Shown here one piece after another: positions 16,831-26,037 of a stretch of 34,706 nt of DNA. Every line of letters starts with the position of its first letter. Positions within the stretch are counted from its first letter, which is position 1. The position numbers were made by a program, and so were the translations under genes. Source of the DNA: Lactobacillales bacterium (GTDB taxonomy: Bacteria > Bacillota > Bacilli > Lactobacillales > Vagococcaceae); assembly GCA_015654945.1 (NCBI GenBank), contig JAATGB010000172.1, positions 1 to 34,706 on the forward strand, written 5' to 3'. The notes beneath the pieces are model-generated. The model did no database searches. It was not told the DNA's origin and saw nothing but the letters and a program-made list of their open reading frames with translations.

Positions 16831-17978
16831 AAAAACTAGCGGTACATTTTGGTGCTGGGAATATTGGGCGCGGCTTTATTGGTTGGTTATTAGCTCAAAG
16901 CGGCTATCAAGTTGTTTTTGCCGATGTAGCGGAATCCTTAGTGAAGGAAATCAATCAACAAGGACAGTACGAAGTGATTTTAGCAAATGAGCAGCAGGAT
17001 CATTTTACGATTAAAGGTGTTCAGGCTGTGAATAGTAATAAAGAAACAGACAAATTAATTCAATTAATTCGTGATGCGCAAATAATCACCACAGCAGTTG
17101 GACCAACAGTCTTACCCAAATTAGGCGAAGTGATTGCGAAGGGAATTGAACAGCGAAGCACTTCTGATCGCTATTTAACGGTTATTGCGTGTGAAAACAT
17201 GATTGGTGGATCAGCTATATTGAAAGAAGCGGTGTACCCAAGCTTAACGGATCAGGGAAGAAACTATGCAGACAAATATGTCGCCTTTCCAAACTCAGCC
17301 GTCGATCGAATTGTGCCAACTCAAGTGCATGAAAATCCTTTAACCGTAACTGTAGAGCCATTTTACGAATGGCTAGTGGAACAACCTGTAAATGAAAAAA
17401 ACACACCAAAAATTGCGGGAATGAGCTATGTTCCGGATCTAACGCCGTATATTGAGCGGAAATTATTTACCGTCAATACCGGGCACGCGGTGACTGCTTA
17501 TTTCGGCTATACAAAAAACATTCAGTCGATTGAAGATGCGATTTTAAACGAAAAAGTTTTATTTATCGTTCGCAGCGCCTTAGAAGAAACCGGTGCACTA
17601 CTTGAAAAAAAATTTCAATTTTCGCATAAAGAACACCAAGCGTATATCGATAAAATTATTGAACGCTTCAAAAATCCGTATGTTTCTGATTACGTGACTC
17701 GAGTGGGGCGTTCGCCAATTCGGAAAATAAGCGAGAATGATCGTTTTACACAACCGGCCAGACAATTTGTCGAAGCCTTTAATGAAACGCCTAAAGCTTT
17801 AGCAATTGGGATTGCAGCGGCGATGAAATTTAAAGAACCAACGGATGAAGAAGCCTGTGCGTTACAAGAAATGATTGAAGAAAAAGGACTGGATTCAGCG
17901 ATTGAACAATATACAGGCTTAAAGCCCTATACAAAATTATTTGAAAAAGTGCGTACATCTTATAATGAATTCGTTTAA
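16827..17978 (+). CDS. mtlD: Mannitol-1-phosphate 5-dehydrogenase
   Basis: 'AVHFGAGNIGRGFIGWLLAQSGYQVVFADV' Rossmann motif, 'PNSAVDRIVP', 'YIERKLFTVNTGHAVTAYFGY'. Confidence 0.96.
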   Translation: MKKLAVHFGAGNIGRGFIGWLLAQSGYQVVFADVAESLVKEINQQGQYEVILANEQQDHFTIKGVQAVNSNKETDKLIQLIRDAQIITTAVGPTVLPKLGEVIAKGIEQRSTSDRYLTVIACENMIGGSAILKEAVYPSLTDQGRNYADKYVAFPNSAVDRIVPTQVHENPLTVTVEPFYEWLVEQPVNEKNTPKIAGMSYVPDLTPYIERKLFTVNTGHAVTAYFGYTKNIQSIEDAILNEKVLFIVRSALEETGALLEKKFQFSHKEHQAYIDKIIERFKNPYVSDYVTRVGRSPIRKISENDRFTQPARQFVEAFNETPKALAIGIAAAMKFKEPTDEEACALQEMIEEKGLDSAIEQYTGLKPYTKLFEKVRTSYNEFV

Positions 17979-17994
17979 AAATTAAATGAAAAAT

Positions 17995-18038
17995 AAAGAT
18001 CAAAAATCAGCTTCCTGATTTTCGATCTTTATTTTTAT
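17995..18038 (+). terminator. Rho-independent terminator after mtlD (possibly shared with convergent ABC-F gene)
   Basis: AAAGATCAAAAATCAG-CTTC-CTGATTTTCGATCTTT followed by ATTTTTATTT. Confidence 0.8.
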
Positions 18039-19567
18039 TTGGCATTATGCGTGATATCGATAATTCGATCAACAAAATCTTCGTAGAAATCTTGTTCATG
18101 AGAAACAACCAGAACGGTTCCCGGATAGGTAGCTAAACTTTTTTGCAGGCTTTCCTTCGCTTCTTGGTCGATATGATTCGTTGGTTCATCTAAGATCAAA
18201 AAATTGCCTTTTTGAAGAGTCATATGCGCAAGCTTGACTTTTGTCTGCTCACCACCACTTAAGCTTTGCAAGGGTTCTTGGGCGAGATCATTGACAAGTC
18301 CGGCACGTGAAAGATGTTGTCGTAAGTCCTTGATGGATGCTTTGGGATACAAATTACTTAAATATTGTAGAGGAGATTCCAAAGGAGACGCCCAGGTTAA
18401 ATCTTGCGAAAAATAATTAATTTCTGTGTTTTGCGGTAAGGAAAAAGTGCCTGAAATAGCCGGAATTTCACCAATTATCGTCTTGATCAAGGTCGATTTT
18501 CCAATACCGTTGAAGCCTCGAATCGCTACTTTCTCACCATAACGAATGGTTATGTTCAGAGGTTGCAGCAAGGGCTGTTCATAACCAACAACAAGATCTG
18601 TAGTTGTGAATGCCAGCGTGCTGACAATTTCTTGATAAGGAAAAACAAAGTGCGGCTTGCCCGTTTTTGAAGGAGGAGTTAAACGGTCGATTTTGTCTAA
18701 TTGTTTTTGGCGACTTTTCGCCATGGTTGAACGAGAACCTGCTTTGTATTTTCGAATATAGGTTTCAGTTTTTTCGATTTGCTTTTTCTGTGACGCGTAT
18801 TGACGGAGATAAGTTTCCCGGTTCATTTCTTTTTGTTTTAACGCTTGTGATAGATTACCAGTATATTTAATCAGTTGACCAAACTCAATATCCGCAATAT
18901 GAGTCGTAATCTGATTGAGAAAGTGTCGTTCATGAGAAATTACCAGAAAAGTGCCAGAAAAATTTTGGAGAAAAGTCGTTAGCCATTGAATATGCGTATC
19001 ATCTAAATGGTTGGTCGGTTCATCCAAAATAAGCATTTCCGGTTTTTCTAATAATAATTTTGCGAGAATGATTTTCGACCGTTGACCACCACTCAACTCT
19101 TTTAAAGGGCGTTCCATACCAAAGGCTTGAATCCCTAAACCGGTACTCATTTCTTGAATCAAAGTATCCATTTGATAAAATTCGCTGGCATCTAATTTTG
19201 TTTGAAGTTTCCCTGCTTTTTCTAAGCAGCTTTCGGCGAAGGTTTCACTATATTGTGCGTAAAGTGTCTGGATTTCTGCTTCTATTCGTTGTTCTTTTTG
19301 GAAGGCGGTTCGCAAAAAATCTTGAATTGTGAGCGTTTCATCCACTTCAACATATTGATCAAGATAGCCAATTTGCAGTTTTTTTTGTTTTTCAATCCGC
19401 CCTTCATCAGGAAGGATTTCCCCCGTTAAAATTTTAATTAACGTACTCTTTCCAGCTCCATTTTGTCCGATCAAGCCAATGTGTTCGCCTTTATTAATTT
19501 GTAAATTTAAGTCATCATACAAAATTTTATCGTTAAATTGTTGCTTAATGTGAATAAAGTTTAACAT
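18035..19567 (-). CDS. ABC-F family ATPase (ribosome-associated translation/antibiotic-resistance type)
   Basis: Two ABC cassettes without TM segments: GQNGAGKST/LSGGQRSKIILAKLLLEKPEMLILDEPTNHLD and GFNGIGKST/LSGGEQTKVKLAHMTLQKGNFLILDEPTNHID, with charged inter-domain linker. Start placed at ATG 19567 (MLNFIHIKQQF) behind GAAAGGAAG. Confidence 0.92.
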   Translation of the reverse strand: MLNFIHIKQQFNDKILYDDLNLQINKGEHIGLIGQNGAGKSTLIKILTGEILPDEGRIEKQKKLQIGYLDQYVEVDETLTIQDFLRTAFQKEQRIEAEIQTLYAQYSETFAESCLEKAGKLQTKLDASEFYQMDTLIQEMSTGLGIQAFGMERPLKELSGGQRSKIILAKLLLEKPEMLILDEPTNHLDDTHIQWLTTFLQNFSGTFLVISHERHFLNQITTHIADIEFGQLIKYTGNLSQALKQKEMNRETYLRQYASQKKQIEKTETYIRKYKAGSRSTMAKSRQKQLDKIDRLTPPSKTGKPHFVFPYQEIVSTLAFTTTDLVVGYEQPLLQPLNITIRYGEKVAIRGFNGIGKSTLIKTIIGEIPAISGTFSLPQNTEINYFSQDLTWASPLESPLQYLSNLYPKASIKDLRQHLSRAGLVNDLAQEPLQSLSGGEQTKVKLAHMTLQKGNFLILDEPTNHIDQEAKESLQKSLATYPGTVLVVSHEQDFYEDFVDRIIDITHNAK

Positions 19568-19580
19568 GTTTCTTCCTTTC

Positions 19581-19619
19581 AAAAAAAGCTCCGGACAGAG
19601 TGAGAATGTCCACAGCTTT
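19581..19619 (-). terminator. Terminator hairpin in the 5' leader of the ABC-F gene (candidate attenuator)
   Basis: Minus strand: AAAGCT-gt-GGACA-ttctcactc-TGTCC-gg-AGCTTTTTTT, ending about 13 nt before the ATG. Confidence 0.75.
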
Positions 19620-19700
19620 GTACGCCTATTTTTATCTTGGAAAGCAGTCAGTAGTACAAATAAACCTGCTCCTTTTCCAAAAAAATCTTTCGTTTTTAAA

Positions 19701-19709
19701 ATTATAGCA
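19701..19709 (-). promoter_or_regulatory. Candidate extended -10 promoter of the ABC-F leader
   Basis: Minus strand TGCTATAAT (TGnTATAAT); would give a leader of about 125-130 nt. Confidence 0.6.
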
Positions 19710-19729
19710 TAAAAGAGCGGGTAAATCTA

Positions 19730-19759
19730 TTGACAGCTAGTCTGCACGCTTTTTATACA
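19730..19759 (+). promoter_or_regulatory. Candidate mreCD promoter
   Basis: TTGACA (19730-19735), 18-nt spacer, TATACA (19754-19759). Confidence 0.6.
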
Positions 19760-19887
19760 AAGAAAGAAATTTCTTAAAATTTTCTATGTTTCTTTATTTT
19801 CATGCGAACAATTATAGAAAAACTTCTTTATTAATGATACAATTGGAGGTACCGTGTAAGCGTAGAAAAGTAACCTGAGGTGGGCTT

Positions 19888-20748
19888 GTGAAGAAGTTTA
19901 ATTCTAAGAGAATCATTATTACATTAATTGTTGTGATCGTGATTGTATTTTTAGTTAGTTTTACAACATATCAAAGAAATAATGAAAAAAAAGAAAGTTT
20001 CTTACAATCTTTCACCAATGATATTGTAGGAATCGTCGATAAAGGGCTGTCTTTCCCTTTAAAAGCTATGAATGGCAGTGTTCAGTCCATTAATAGTTTA
20101 TTCAACACGTACACAGAAAACGACACGTTAAAGAAGAAAGTGGATGAGCTATCCTCACTGAAAAGTGAAAATGAAAATTACAAGAAAGAAAATGAAAAGC
20201 TCAAAGACCAATTGAAAATTAATGCGACACTAACGAATTATGACAAACTATCCGCAACGGTCATTAGTCGTTCCCCTAATACGTGGCAAAATTTGTTAAT
20301 CATTGATAAAGGAAAAAAAGATGGCATCAAAGTGAATATGCCTGTTATGGGAAGCGAAGGATTAATTGGCCGTGTAGTCGTAGTCAATGAATTGTCGTCG
20401 AAAGTGGAATTGTTGACGTCCGCTAATCAAAGCTCTAACCATTTTCCAGTGATGATTGCTACGCAAAATGACAGTTTTTCTTATGGGTTACTCGAAAGTT
20501 ACGATGAAAAAGAAAATGCTTTTGTGATTACACAATTAACAGAAAGCGACGAAGTCAAAGCAGGCGATACTGTTTCGACATCAGGACTAGGCGGGAATTC
20601 TCCGAAAGGGTTATATGTCGGAAAAGTGAAGAAAATCAAATCAGATGCGTACGGCTTAAATAAAGAAATCTATGTAACGCCGGCTAGCTCTATGTATGAT
20701 ATTTCAGTTGTGACGGTTATTCAACGGTTGGCAGGAAGTGGGAATTAA
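19888..20748 (+). CDS. mreC: Rod shape-determining protein MreC
   Basis: N-terminal TM, coiled coil, 'LSATVISRSPNTWQNLLIIDKGKKDGIKVNMPVMGSEGLIGRVV', 'VSTSGLGGNSPKGLYVGKV'. GTG start; stop overlaps mreD ATG. Confidence 0.95.
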   Translation: MKKFNSKRIIITLIVVIVIVFLVSFTTYQRNNEKKESFLQSFTNDIVGIVDKGLSFPLKAMNGSVQSINSLFNTYTENDTLKKKVDELSSLKSENENYKKENEKLKDQLKINATLTNYDKLSATVISRSPNTWQNLLIIDKGKKDGIKVNMPVMGSEGLIGRVVVVNELSSKVELLTSANQSSNHFPVMIATQNDSFSYGLLESYDEKENAFVITQLTESDEVKAGDTVSTSGLGGNSPKGLYVGKVKKIKSDAYGLNKEIYVTPASSMYDISVVTVIQRLAGSGN

Positions 20749-21269
20749 TGGGGAAAAAAGTAAATGTAGAGTACTGGTTGCCGCTTTCGCTATTTTTATT
20801 AATGCTTGTAGATGGACAAGTAAGTAACTTTTTGCGGATTTCAGTCGAAAATGAAATTACACTGAACTGCCATCTCCTATTACTCATCATGTTGTTTGGC
20901 AGCTTTCAATGCTCAAAGCAATTTTTAGTCATTTGCGCAACGATTTTTGGTGCGCTATATGATAATTACTATTACAGTATTATTGGGATTAATATGCTCT
21001 GTTTGCCTCTTTTGGTGTATATGATTTATACAATTTTTGAGTACATAGAGCCCTCTGTTTTTTCTTTACTACTAACTTTTATTATTTGTGTCACTTTTAT
21101 GGAAGTGGCTACACTGTTGATGGGAATCGCGTTTAAACTAATTGATGTCGATATTCTCTATTTCATCACGAATGTCTTAGGTCCCACTTTGTTACTAAAT
21201 GTAACCATATTTGTTCTCCTTATTTACCCAATGAAGAAATTTTTCTTAGATAAAGCAGAAAAGGTGTAG
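20748..21269 (+). CDS. mreD: Rod shape-determining protein MreD
   Basis: 173 aa multi-TM protein immediately after mreC (TAATG overlap). Confidence 0.85.
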   Translation: MGKKVNVEYWLPLSLFLLMLVDGQVSNFLRISVENEITLNCHLLLLIMLFGSFQCSKQFLVICATIFGALYDNYYYSIIGINMLCLPLLVYMIYTIFEYIEPSVFSLLLTFIICVTFMEVATLLMGIAFKLIDVDILYFITNVLGPTLLLNVTIFVLLIYPMKKFFLDKAEKV

Positions 21270-21283
21270 CGTAGCGCCTTTTT
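21259..21283 (+). terminator. Rho-independent terminator at the end of mreD
   Basis: AAAAGGTG-tagcgtag-CGCCTTTTT, overlapping the mreD stop codon. Confidence 0.6.
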
Positions 21284-21408
21284 AATTGAAATATATTTGT
21301 AACATTTCTTTTATGTCTTTGTCATTTAGCTATGTTACAATTACTTTATCGTAAAAAAAGAATTTGAAATTTTAAATAAAAAGAAAAGTTAGTCGGGGGA
21401 ATAGAATA

Positions 21409-22662
21409 GTGAAGAATAAATTAGTGTCAACATTAATGACCTGTTCACTGATACTATCAGCTGTAGGAGCACCTTTAGTGGCATCAGCAGATGAGTATGA
21501 TCAAAAAATTCAAGAACAAAACCAGAAAATTGATGATTTGAATAAGAAAGAAGCAAGTGCTTCACAACAATTAGCTGAGGTTCGTACAAATATCGCGACA
21601 ATCAAAGCCGAAGCAGAAAAATTACAAAAAGAACAAGCGACTTTAAATTCAGAAGTCACGAAATTAAATTCAGAAGTTAAAGAATTAACAAGCAATATTG
21701 AAAAAAGAGACAAAACGATCAAAGCACAAGCTCGTTCGGTTCAAACACAAGGTGCAAATACTGGTTACTTAGATATCGTGTTAAATTCTGATTCTGTTTC
21801 CGATGCGATCACGAAAGTTGCGGCTGCCAATGAATTGGTTAGTGCAAATAATGATTTAATGGAACAACAAAAATCAGATAAAAAAGCGGTTCAAACCAAA
21901 CAAGCAGCTTCTGAAAAGAAATTAGACGAAGTCAATAAAAATGCAGTTACATTAGATGAAAAAGCAGGCGAACTTCAAGATCAAGAGCTAACACAAACAG
22001 CGTTAGTGAATGAAATTGCAGCTTCGAAAGAAACCGAAACAAGTAAAAAATCAGAATATGAAGCACAACAAAAAGCAGCAGAAGAAAAACTTGCAGAACA
22101 AACTCGTTTAGCGAAAGTAGCAGCGGAAAATAAAGCAGCGGAAGAAGCAGCAGCTAAAACGGCTGCCCAAACATCCACTTCGACATCGACTAGCGGAACA
22201 AGTTCTTCAAGCAACTCAAATACAAATAATGGAACATCGAATACAGGTGGGAACAGTGATAATAATGTGACACCAACGCCAACGCCAACACCAACACCAG
22301 ATCCAATTCCTAATGGAAGTGGAATTGTTAGTGACGCTTTGAAATATTTGGGTGTACCGTATGTCTGGGGTGGCACAACACCTTCTGGGTTTGACTGTTC
22401 TGGTTTGGTTCAATATGTTTTCGCTATGAATGGTATTACTTTACCAAGAACGACGACACAACAAGAATTTTCTGGTACGGTGATTTCAATTAGCCAATTA
22501 CAAGCTGGAGATTTAGTCTTCTTTGGAGCTCGTGGCTCAACTCATCATGTTGGAATTTATATTGGTGGCGGACAATTTGTTCATGCACCTCAAACCGGTG
22601 ATGTTGTAAAAATTACAAGCATCTCTGCCTACACACCAGACTTTGGTGTACGTGTTAATTAA
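21409..22662 (+). CDS. SagA-like secreted NlpC/P60 peptidoglycan hydrolase with coiled coil and PT-repeat linker
   Basis: Signal peptide (MKNKLVSTLMTCSLILSAVGAPLVASA), coiled coil, Ser/Thr/Asn- and PTPTPTPTP-rich linker, NlpC/P60 'YLGVPYVWGGTTPSGFDCSGLVQYVF ... GDLVFFGARGSTHHVGIYIGGGQFVHAP'. GTG start. Confidence 0.92.
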   Translation: MKNKLVSTLMTCSLILSAVGAPLVASADEYDQKIQEQNQKIDDLNKKEASASQQLAEVRTNIATIKAEAEKLQKEQATLNSEVTKLNSEVKELTSNIEKRDKTIKAQARSVQTQGANTGYLDIVLNSDSVSDAITKVAAANELVSANNDLMEQQKSDKKAVQTKQAASEKKLDEVNKNAVTLDEKAGELQDQELTQTALVNEIAASKETETSKKSEYEAQQKAAEEKLAEQTRLAKVAAENKAAEEAAAKTAAQTSTSTSTSGTSSSSNSNTNNGTSNTGGNSDNNVTPTPTPTPTPDPIPNGSGIVSDALKYLGVPYVWGGTTPSGFDCSGLVQYVFAMNGITLPRTTTQQEFSGTVISISQLQAGDLVFFGARGSTHHVGIYIGGGQFVHAPQTGDVVKITSISAYTPDFGVRVN

Positions 22663-22676
22663 GCAATAAATAGGTG

Positions 22677-22717
22677 AAAGATGTTTGGCTAACTCATTAG
22701 CCAAACATCTTTTTTAG
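22677..22717 (+). terminator. Strong rho-independent terminator after SagA-like gene
   Basis: AAAGATGTTTGGCTAA-CTCA-TTAGCCAAACATCTTT, perfect 16-bp stem plus T-run. Confidence 0.9.
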
Positions 22718-22783
22718 TAGATTTATGCGATTTTATGGGCTCTTTGTCAGCATCAGTTAATAAAAGAGCACAATAACATAAAG

Positions 22784-22820
22784 CAAAGAAACTGGAATTT
22801 TTTCCAGTTTCTTTGTTTTT
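22784..22820. terminator. Hairpin terminator between convergent SagA-like gene and pepF
   Basis: CAAAGAAACTGGAA-TTTT-TTCCAGTTTCTTTG, perfect 14-bp stem with T-run on the plus side. Confidence 0.7.
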
Positions 22821-22833
22821 ACCTATTAAAAGA

Positions 22834-24654
22834 TTATTTATTCAAAAACGGTTCAGTTAAAGTTACGAATTCTTCGACATCTTTGATCACCATATCGATA
22901 CCGGCTTGCCAGAAATCAGGCTTGGTTAGATCAACATTCAGATGTTTCAACGCAAGTTCCTCGGTCGTCATTGAGGCTGTATCGCGAAGTAATGCAATAT
23001 ATTGCTCTTCAAAGTTGCCTTCACTTTTTTGTGCATAAGCATAGATTCCCATGCTGAATAGGTAGCCAAATGTGTAAGGAAAATTATAAAAAGGCACATC
23101 ATCAATATAAAAATGCAGTTTACTTGCCCAAAAATGTGGATGATACGAGTTTAATGAATCTTGGTAGGACTCTTTTTGTGCTTGAAGCATTAAGGACGTA
23201 ATTTCATCATCTGAAAGCATAGTTGTTTTGCGTTTTTCGTAATAAGCTGTTTCAAATAGATAACGTGCATGAATATTTAAAAACATAGCCGTAGCATTTT
23301 GCATTTTGGTATCCAATAGATTGATTTTTTCTGCTGGAGTTGCGGCTTCTTTGAGTGTCGCGTCAGCCACAATTAATTCCGCAAAGGTGCTGGCGGTTTC
23401 GGCAACGTTCATCGCATAGTCTCTTCTGATTGCCGGTAAATCCCACATTACGTCGCTATGAAAGGCATGGCCTAATTCATGTGCAAGTGTGGACACTTCA
23501 TTAATTGATTCACCATAGGTCATAAAAATCCGCGATTCTTCACTTTCAGGAAGGCTAGTACAATAACCGCCAGGTCTTTTTCCAGGACGATCTTCGGCTT
23601 CAATCCAGCTTTTATCAAAGGCTTTTTGTGCAAAGGTGGCCATTTTGGGGCTGAATTTATTGAAATTTTCGATAATAAAAGCTGCAGCTTCATCAAAACT
23701 AAATTTTTTCTCTTTTAAATTGCCCAAAATGATAGGTGCATCTTGATCTTGCCAATCCATTTTTTCTTTGCCAAAAAGCTGTGCTTTTCGTGTAAGGAAG
23801 TCAAGGAAAGGTTGTTTGTTCTTTGCAATGGTTTCCCACATCGTATCGAGTGTTTCTTTTTTCATCCGATTATAGGTTAAAGGGGTTTCTAAAAAGTCTT
23901 GCTGTCCATGTAATTCATAGTTTTTCAAGCGGAATCCGTTGAGGTGATTAAGTGTATCGGCAAAAAGCGGTGCTTTTTCGCCCCAAACTTTTTCCCATGT
24001 TGCAAATAAAGTAGCACGTACCTCTTGATCAGGATCGCTCATCATGCGATTAAATGCTTGTCCTGCTGATAATTCGGTAATAGTTCCATTTTTTTCGGTA
24101 AAAGGCACCACAATGGAAGCAACTAATGTATCGTAATGCGAGCTCCAGCCGTTAAAGCCATCTGTTGCAAGTGAATTTAACATGATTTCTTCTTTTTGAC
24201 TTAAAAGCTGTTTGCCTTTTTTACGAATTTCTGCTAAATTAAAAGCAATTTTTTGATCTGCCACATCAGGAATGGCAATTAGCTTAGTCCATTCATCTTC
24301 TGAAATCTCCGTTAGCTTTTGAGTAAACAGGGAATCAGTATTTTTGAAAAGCGTATAGACGCTATCTATTTTGCCTTGTAAGGGGATCGTTTTTTTATCA
24401 GTAACATCGGCAGACTGAATCATGTTAATGAAGCTTTGCACTTGGGCAAGGCCATCCATCAGCAGGGTCCATTCGTTGAGAATGTTGATAAATGTTTCAA
24501 ATACCGGTGCATCTTGATGAGGGTGCCAACTTGTCACGTTTTGGTTAAATGACTGGCCTTGTTGTCCCAAATCGATAATTTTTTTGGTTAAATCGGTGGA
24601 AGAACTGCCACCTTTAAAAATAGATTCTAAGTCCCAGTTGATCGAATAGCTCAT
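22834..24654 (-). CDS. pepF: Oligoendopeptidase F (M3 family)
   Basis: 606 aa, zinc motif 'STLAHELGHAFHSD', 'PGKRPGGYCTSLPESEESRIFMTYGES' typical of PepF. Confidence 0.95.
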   Translation of the reverse strand: MSYSINWDLESIFKGGSSSTDLTKKIIDLGQQGQSFNQNVTSWHPHQDAPVFETFINILNEWTLLMDGLAQVQSFINMIQSADVTDKKTIPLQGKIDSVYTLFKNTDSLFTQKLTEISEDEWTKLIAIPDVADQKIAFNLAEIRKKGKQLLSQKEEIMLNSLATDGFNGWSSHYDTLVASIVVPFTEKNGTITELSAGQAFNRMMSDPDQEVRATLFATWEKVWGEKAPLFADTLNHLNGFRLKNYELHGQQDFLETPLTYNRMKKETLDTMWETIAKNKQPFLDFLTRKAQLFGKEKMDWQDQDAPIILGNLKEKKFSFDEAAAFIIENFNKFSPKMATFAQKAFDKSWIEAEDRPGKRPGGYCTSLPESEESRIFMTYGESINEVSTLAHELGHAFHSDVMWDLPAIRRDYAMNVAETASTFAELIVADATLKEAATPAEKINLLDTKMQNATAMFLNIHARYLFETAYYEKRKTTMLSDDEITSLMLQAQKESYQDSLNSYHPHFWASKLHFYIDDVPFYNFPYTFGYLFSMGIYAYAQKSEGNFEEQYIALLRDTASMTTEELALKHLNVDLTKPDFWQAGIDMVIKDVEEFVTLTEPFLNK

Positions 24655-24766
24655 TTTAACACTCCTTCCAATAATATATCTATTATATAGTAAATTTTCT
24701 CTAATGAAAACATTGATATATTTCTTTTTTTACAGTAGGATAAAAGAGCATAGGAGGAACAGCCAC

Positions 24767-25273
24767 GTGAAAAAAATAGTTAAAAATCACCAAATATATT
24801 TTATTTTTGCATTTGCCATTATGGCGCTTCTATTTATTAGTTCATCACAGACATATGAGCAGCAAACTTCTGTACCTTTTCTTGAGAAGACCTTTAAAGC
24901 ACAGCCGTTCGAACAATTTTTGTCGCGCTTTTCCGTTCAATACGCTGGAGAAGTGATGAGTGTTAAAACGAGTGGCTATTATAAGTTTGTGGAGTTTTTC
25001 ATCCGGAAAGGTGCTCACTTTTTTTGTTACTTTTTATTAGGCGGCTCGTGGTTTTTAGGGGTCTATCCGAAATTAAAAAATGTGGGCATTTCACTCGTGA
25101 TTTCTTGGCTCGCTGCGACAGGATATGCCGCTTTGGATGAATTTCATCAGATGTTTACTGGAGGAAGAACACCTCTTTTTCAAGATGTTGTATTGGACAG
25201 CGCAGGAGCACTAACTGCCTGTATGCTATGTGTGATAGTTATTTTCGGGAAACGATTGGCAAAGAAAAAATAG
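24767..25273 (+). CDS. VanZ-like family membrane protein
   Basis: '[19 protein letters not shown]', '[29 protein letters not shown]' VanZ-like motifs. GTG 24767 chosen because AGGAGG is just upstream. Confidence 0.85.
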   Translation: MKKIVKNHQIYFIFAFAIMALLFISSSQTYEQQTSVPFLEKTFKAQPFEQFLSRFSVQYAGEVMSVKTSGYYKFVEFFIRKGAHFFCYFLLGGSWFLGVYPKLKNVGISLVISWLAATGYAALDEFHQMFTGGRTPLFQDVVLDSAGALTACMLCVIVIFGKRLAKKK

Positions 25274-25292
25274 TGGAAAGAAGGGATTTTGG

Positions 25293-26015
25293 ATGTCAGG
25301 ACATTCAAAATGGAACAATATTCAAGGACGTAAAAATGCACAAGATGCGAAAAGAGGAAAAGTGTTTCAAAAATTATCAAAGGAAATTTACATGGCAGCG
25401 AAAAACGGCGGTGGTGATGTCGATTCAAATCCAGCTTTGCGGTTGATCTTTGATAAAGCGAAGGCAAGCAATATGCCCAACGATAATATTCAAAGAGCTA
25501 TCAAAAAAGCGACTACTGCTGGTGAAGGGGAACATTACGATGAAGTAGTATACGAAGGCTATGGCCCTGGTGGAGTAGCAATTTTAGTGCACGCATTAAC
25601 GGATAATCGTAATCGAACGGCTTCCAATGTGCGCGTTGTTTTTAACAAAAATGGCGGTTCTTTAGGGGAGGCTGGTTCGGTTAGCTACATGTTTGACCGG
25701 AAAGGGTATATTGCGATTGAGCGTGAGCATTTAGCGTTAGATGAAGATGAGATGCTTTTACAAGTGATTGAAGCTGGGGCAGAAGATATGGAAGTTTCAG
25801 CAGAAGTCTTTGAAATCTATACCGAAGCGACAGATCTTGCACAAGTACGTGATGAATTGGAAAAGTCCGGTTTTATTTTGGCGCAAGCTGAATTGACAAT
25901 GGTGCCACGTATTACAGTAGAGCTTTCAGATACCGATAGCGAAAAATTGCAAGAGTTAGTTGATAAATTAGAAGAAGATGATGATGTTTCAGAAGTATTT
26001 ACTTCAGAAGGATAG
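25293..26015 (+). CDS. yebC: YebC/PmpR family protein
   Basis: '[37 protein letters not shown]...' is diagnostic. Confidence 0.96.
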   Translation: MSGHSKWNNIQGRKNAQDAKRGKVFQKLSKEIYMAAKNGGGDVDSNPALRLIFDKAKASNMPNDNIQRAIKKATTAGEGEHYDEVVYEGYGPGGVAILVHALTDNRNRTASNVRVVFNKNGGSLGEAGSVSYMFDRKGYIAIEREHLALDEDEMLLQVIEAGAEDMEVSAEVFEIYTEATDLAQVRDELEKSGFILAQAELTMVPRITVELSDTDSEKLQELVDKLEEDDDVSEVFTSEG

Positions 26016-26037
26016 AAATGATGAATCCATAAGGAGT

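Noticed and set aside
22268-22305. Short tandem repeat (CCAACG/CCAACA)n, considered as CRISPR or a regulatory repeat
   Set aside because: It encodes the PTPTPTPTP linker in frame, with no spacers; only possible slippage-driven linker length variation.
21981-22413. Minus-strand ORFs rich in VGVGVGVG opposite the SagA-like gene
   Set aside because: Created by the reverse complement of the Pro-Thr repeat linker; coding signal is clearly on the plus strand.
25180-25467. Minus-strand ORF across the vanZ/yebC junction and overlapping plus-strand ORF 25228-25446
   Set aside because: Both are shadows of the confident VanZ-like and YebC frames.
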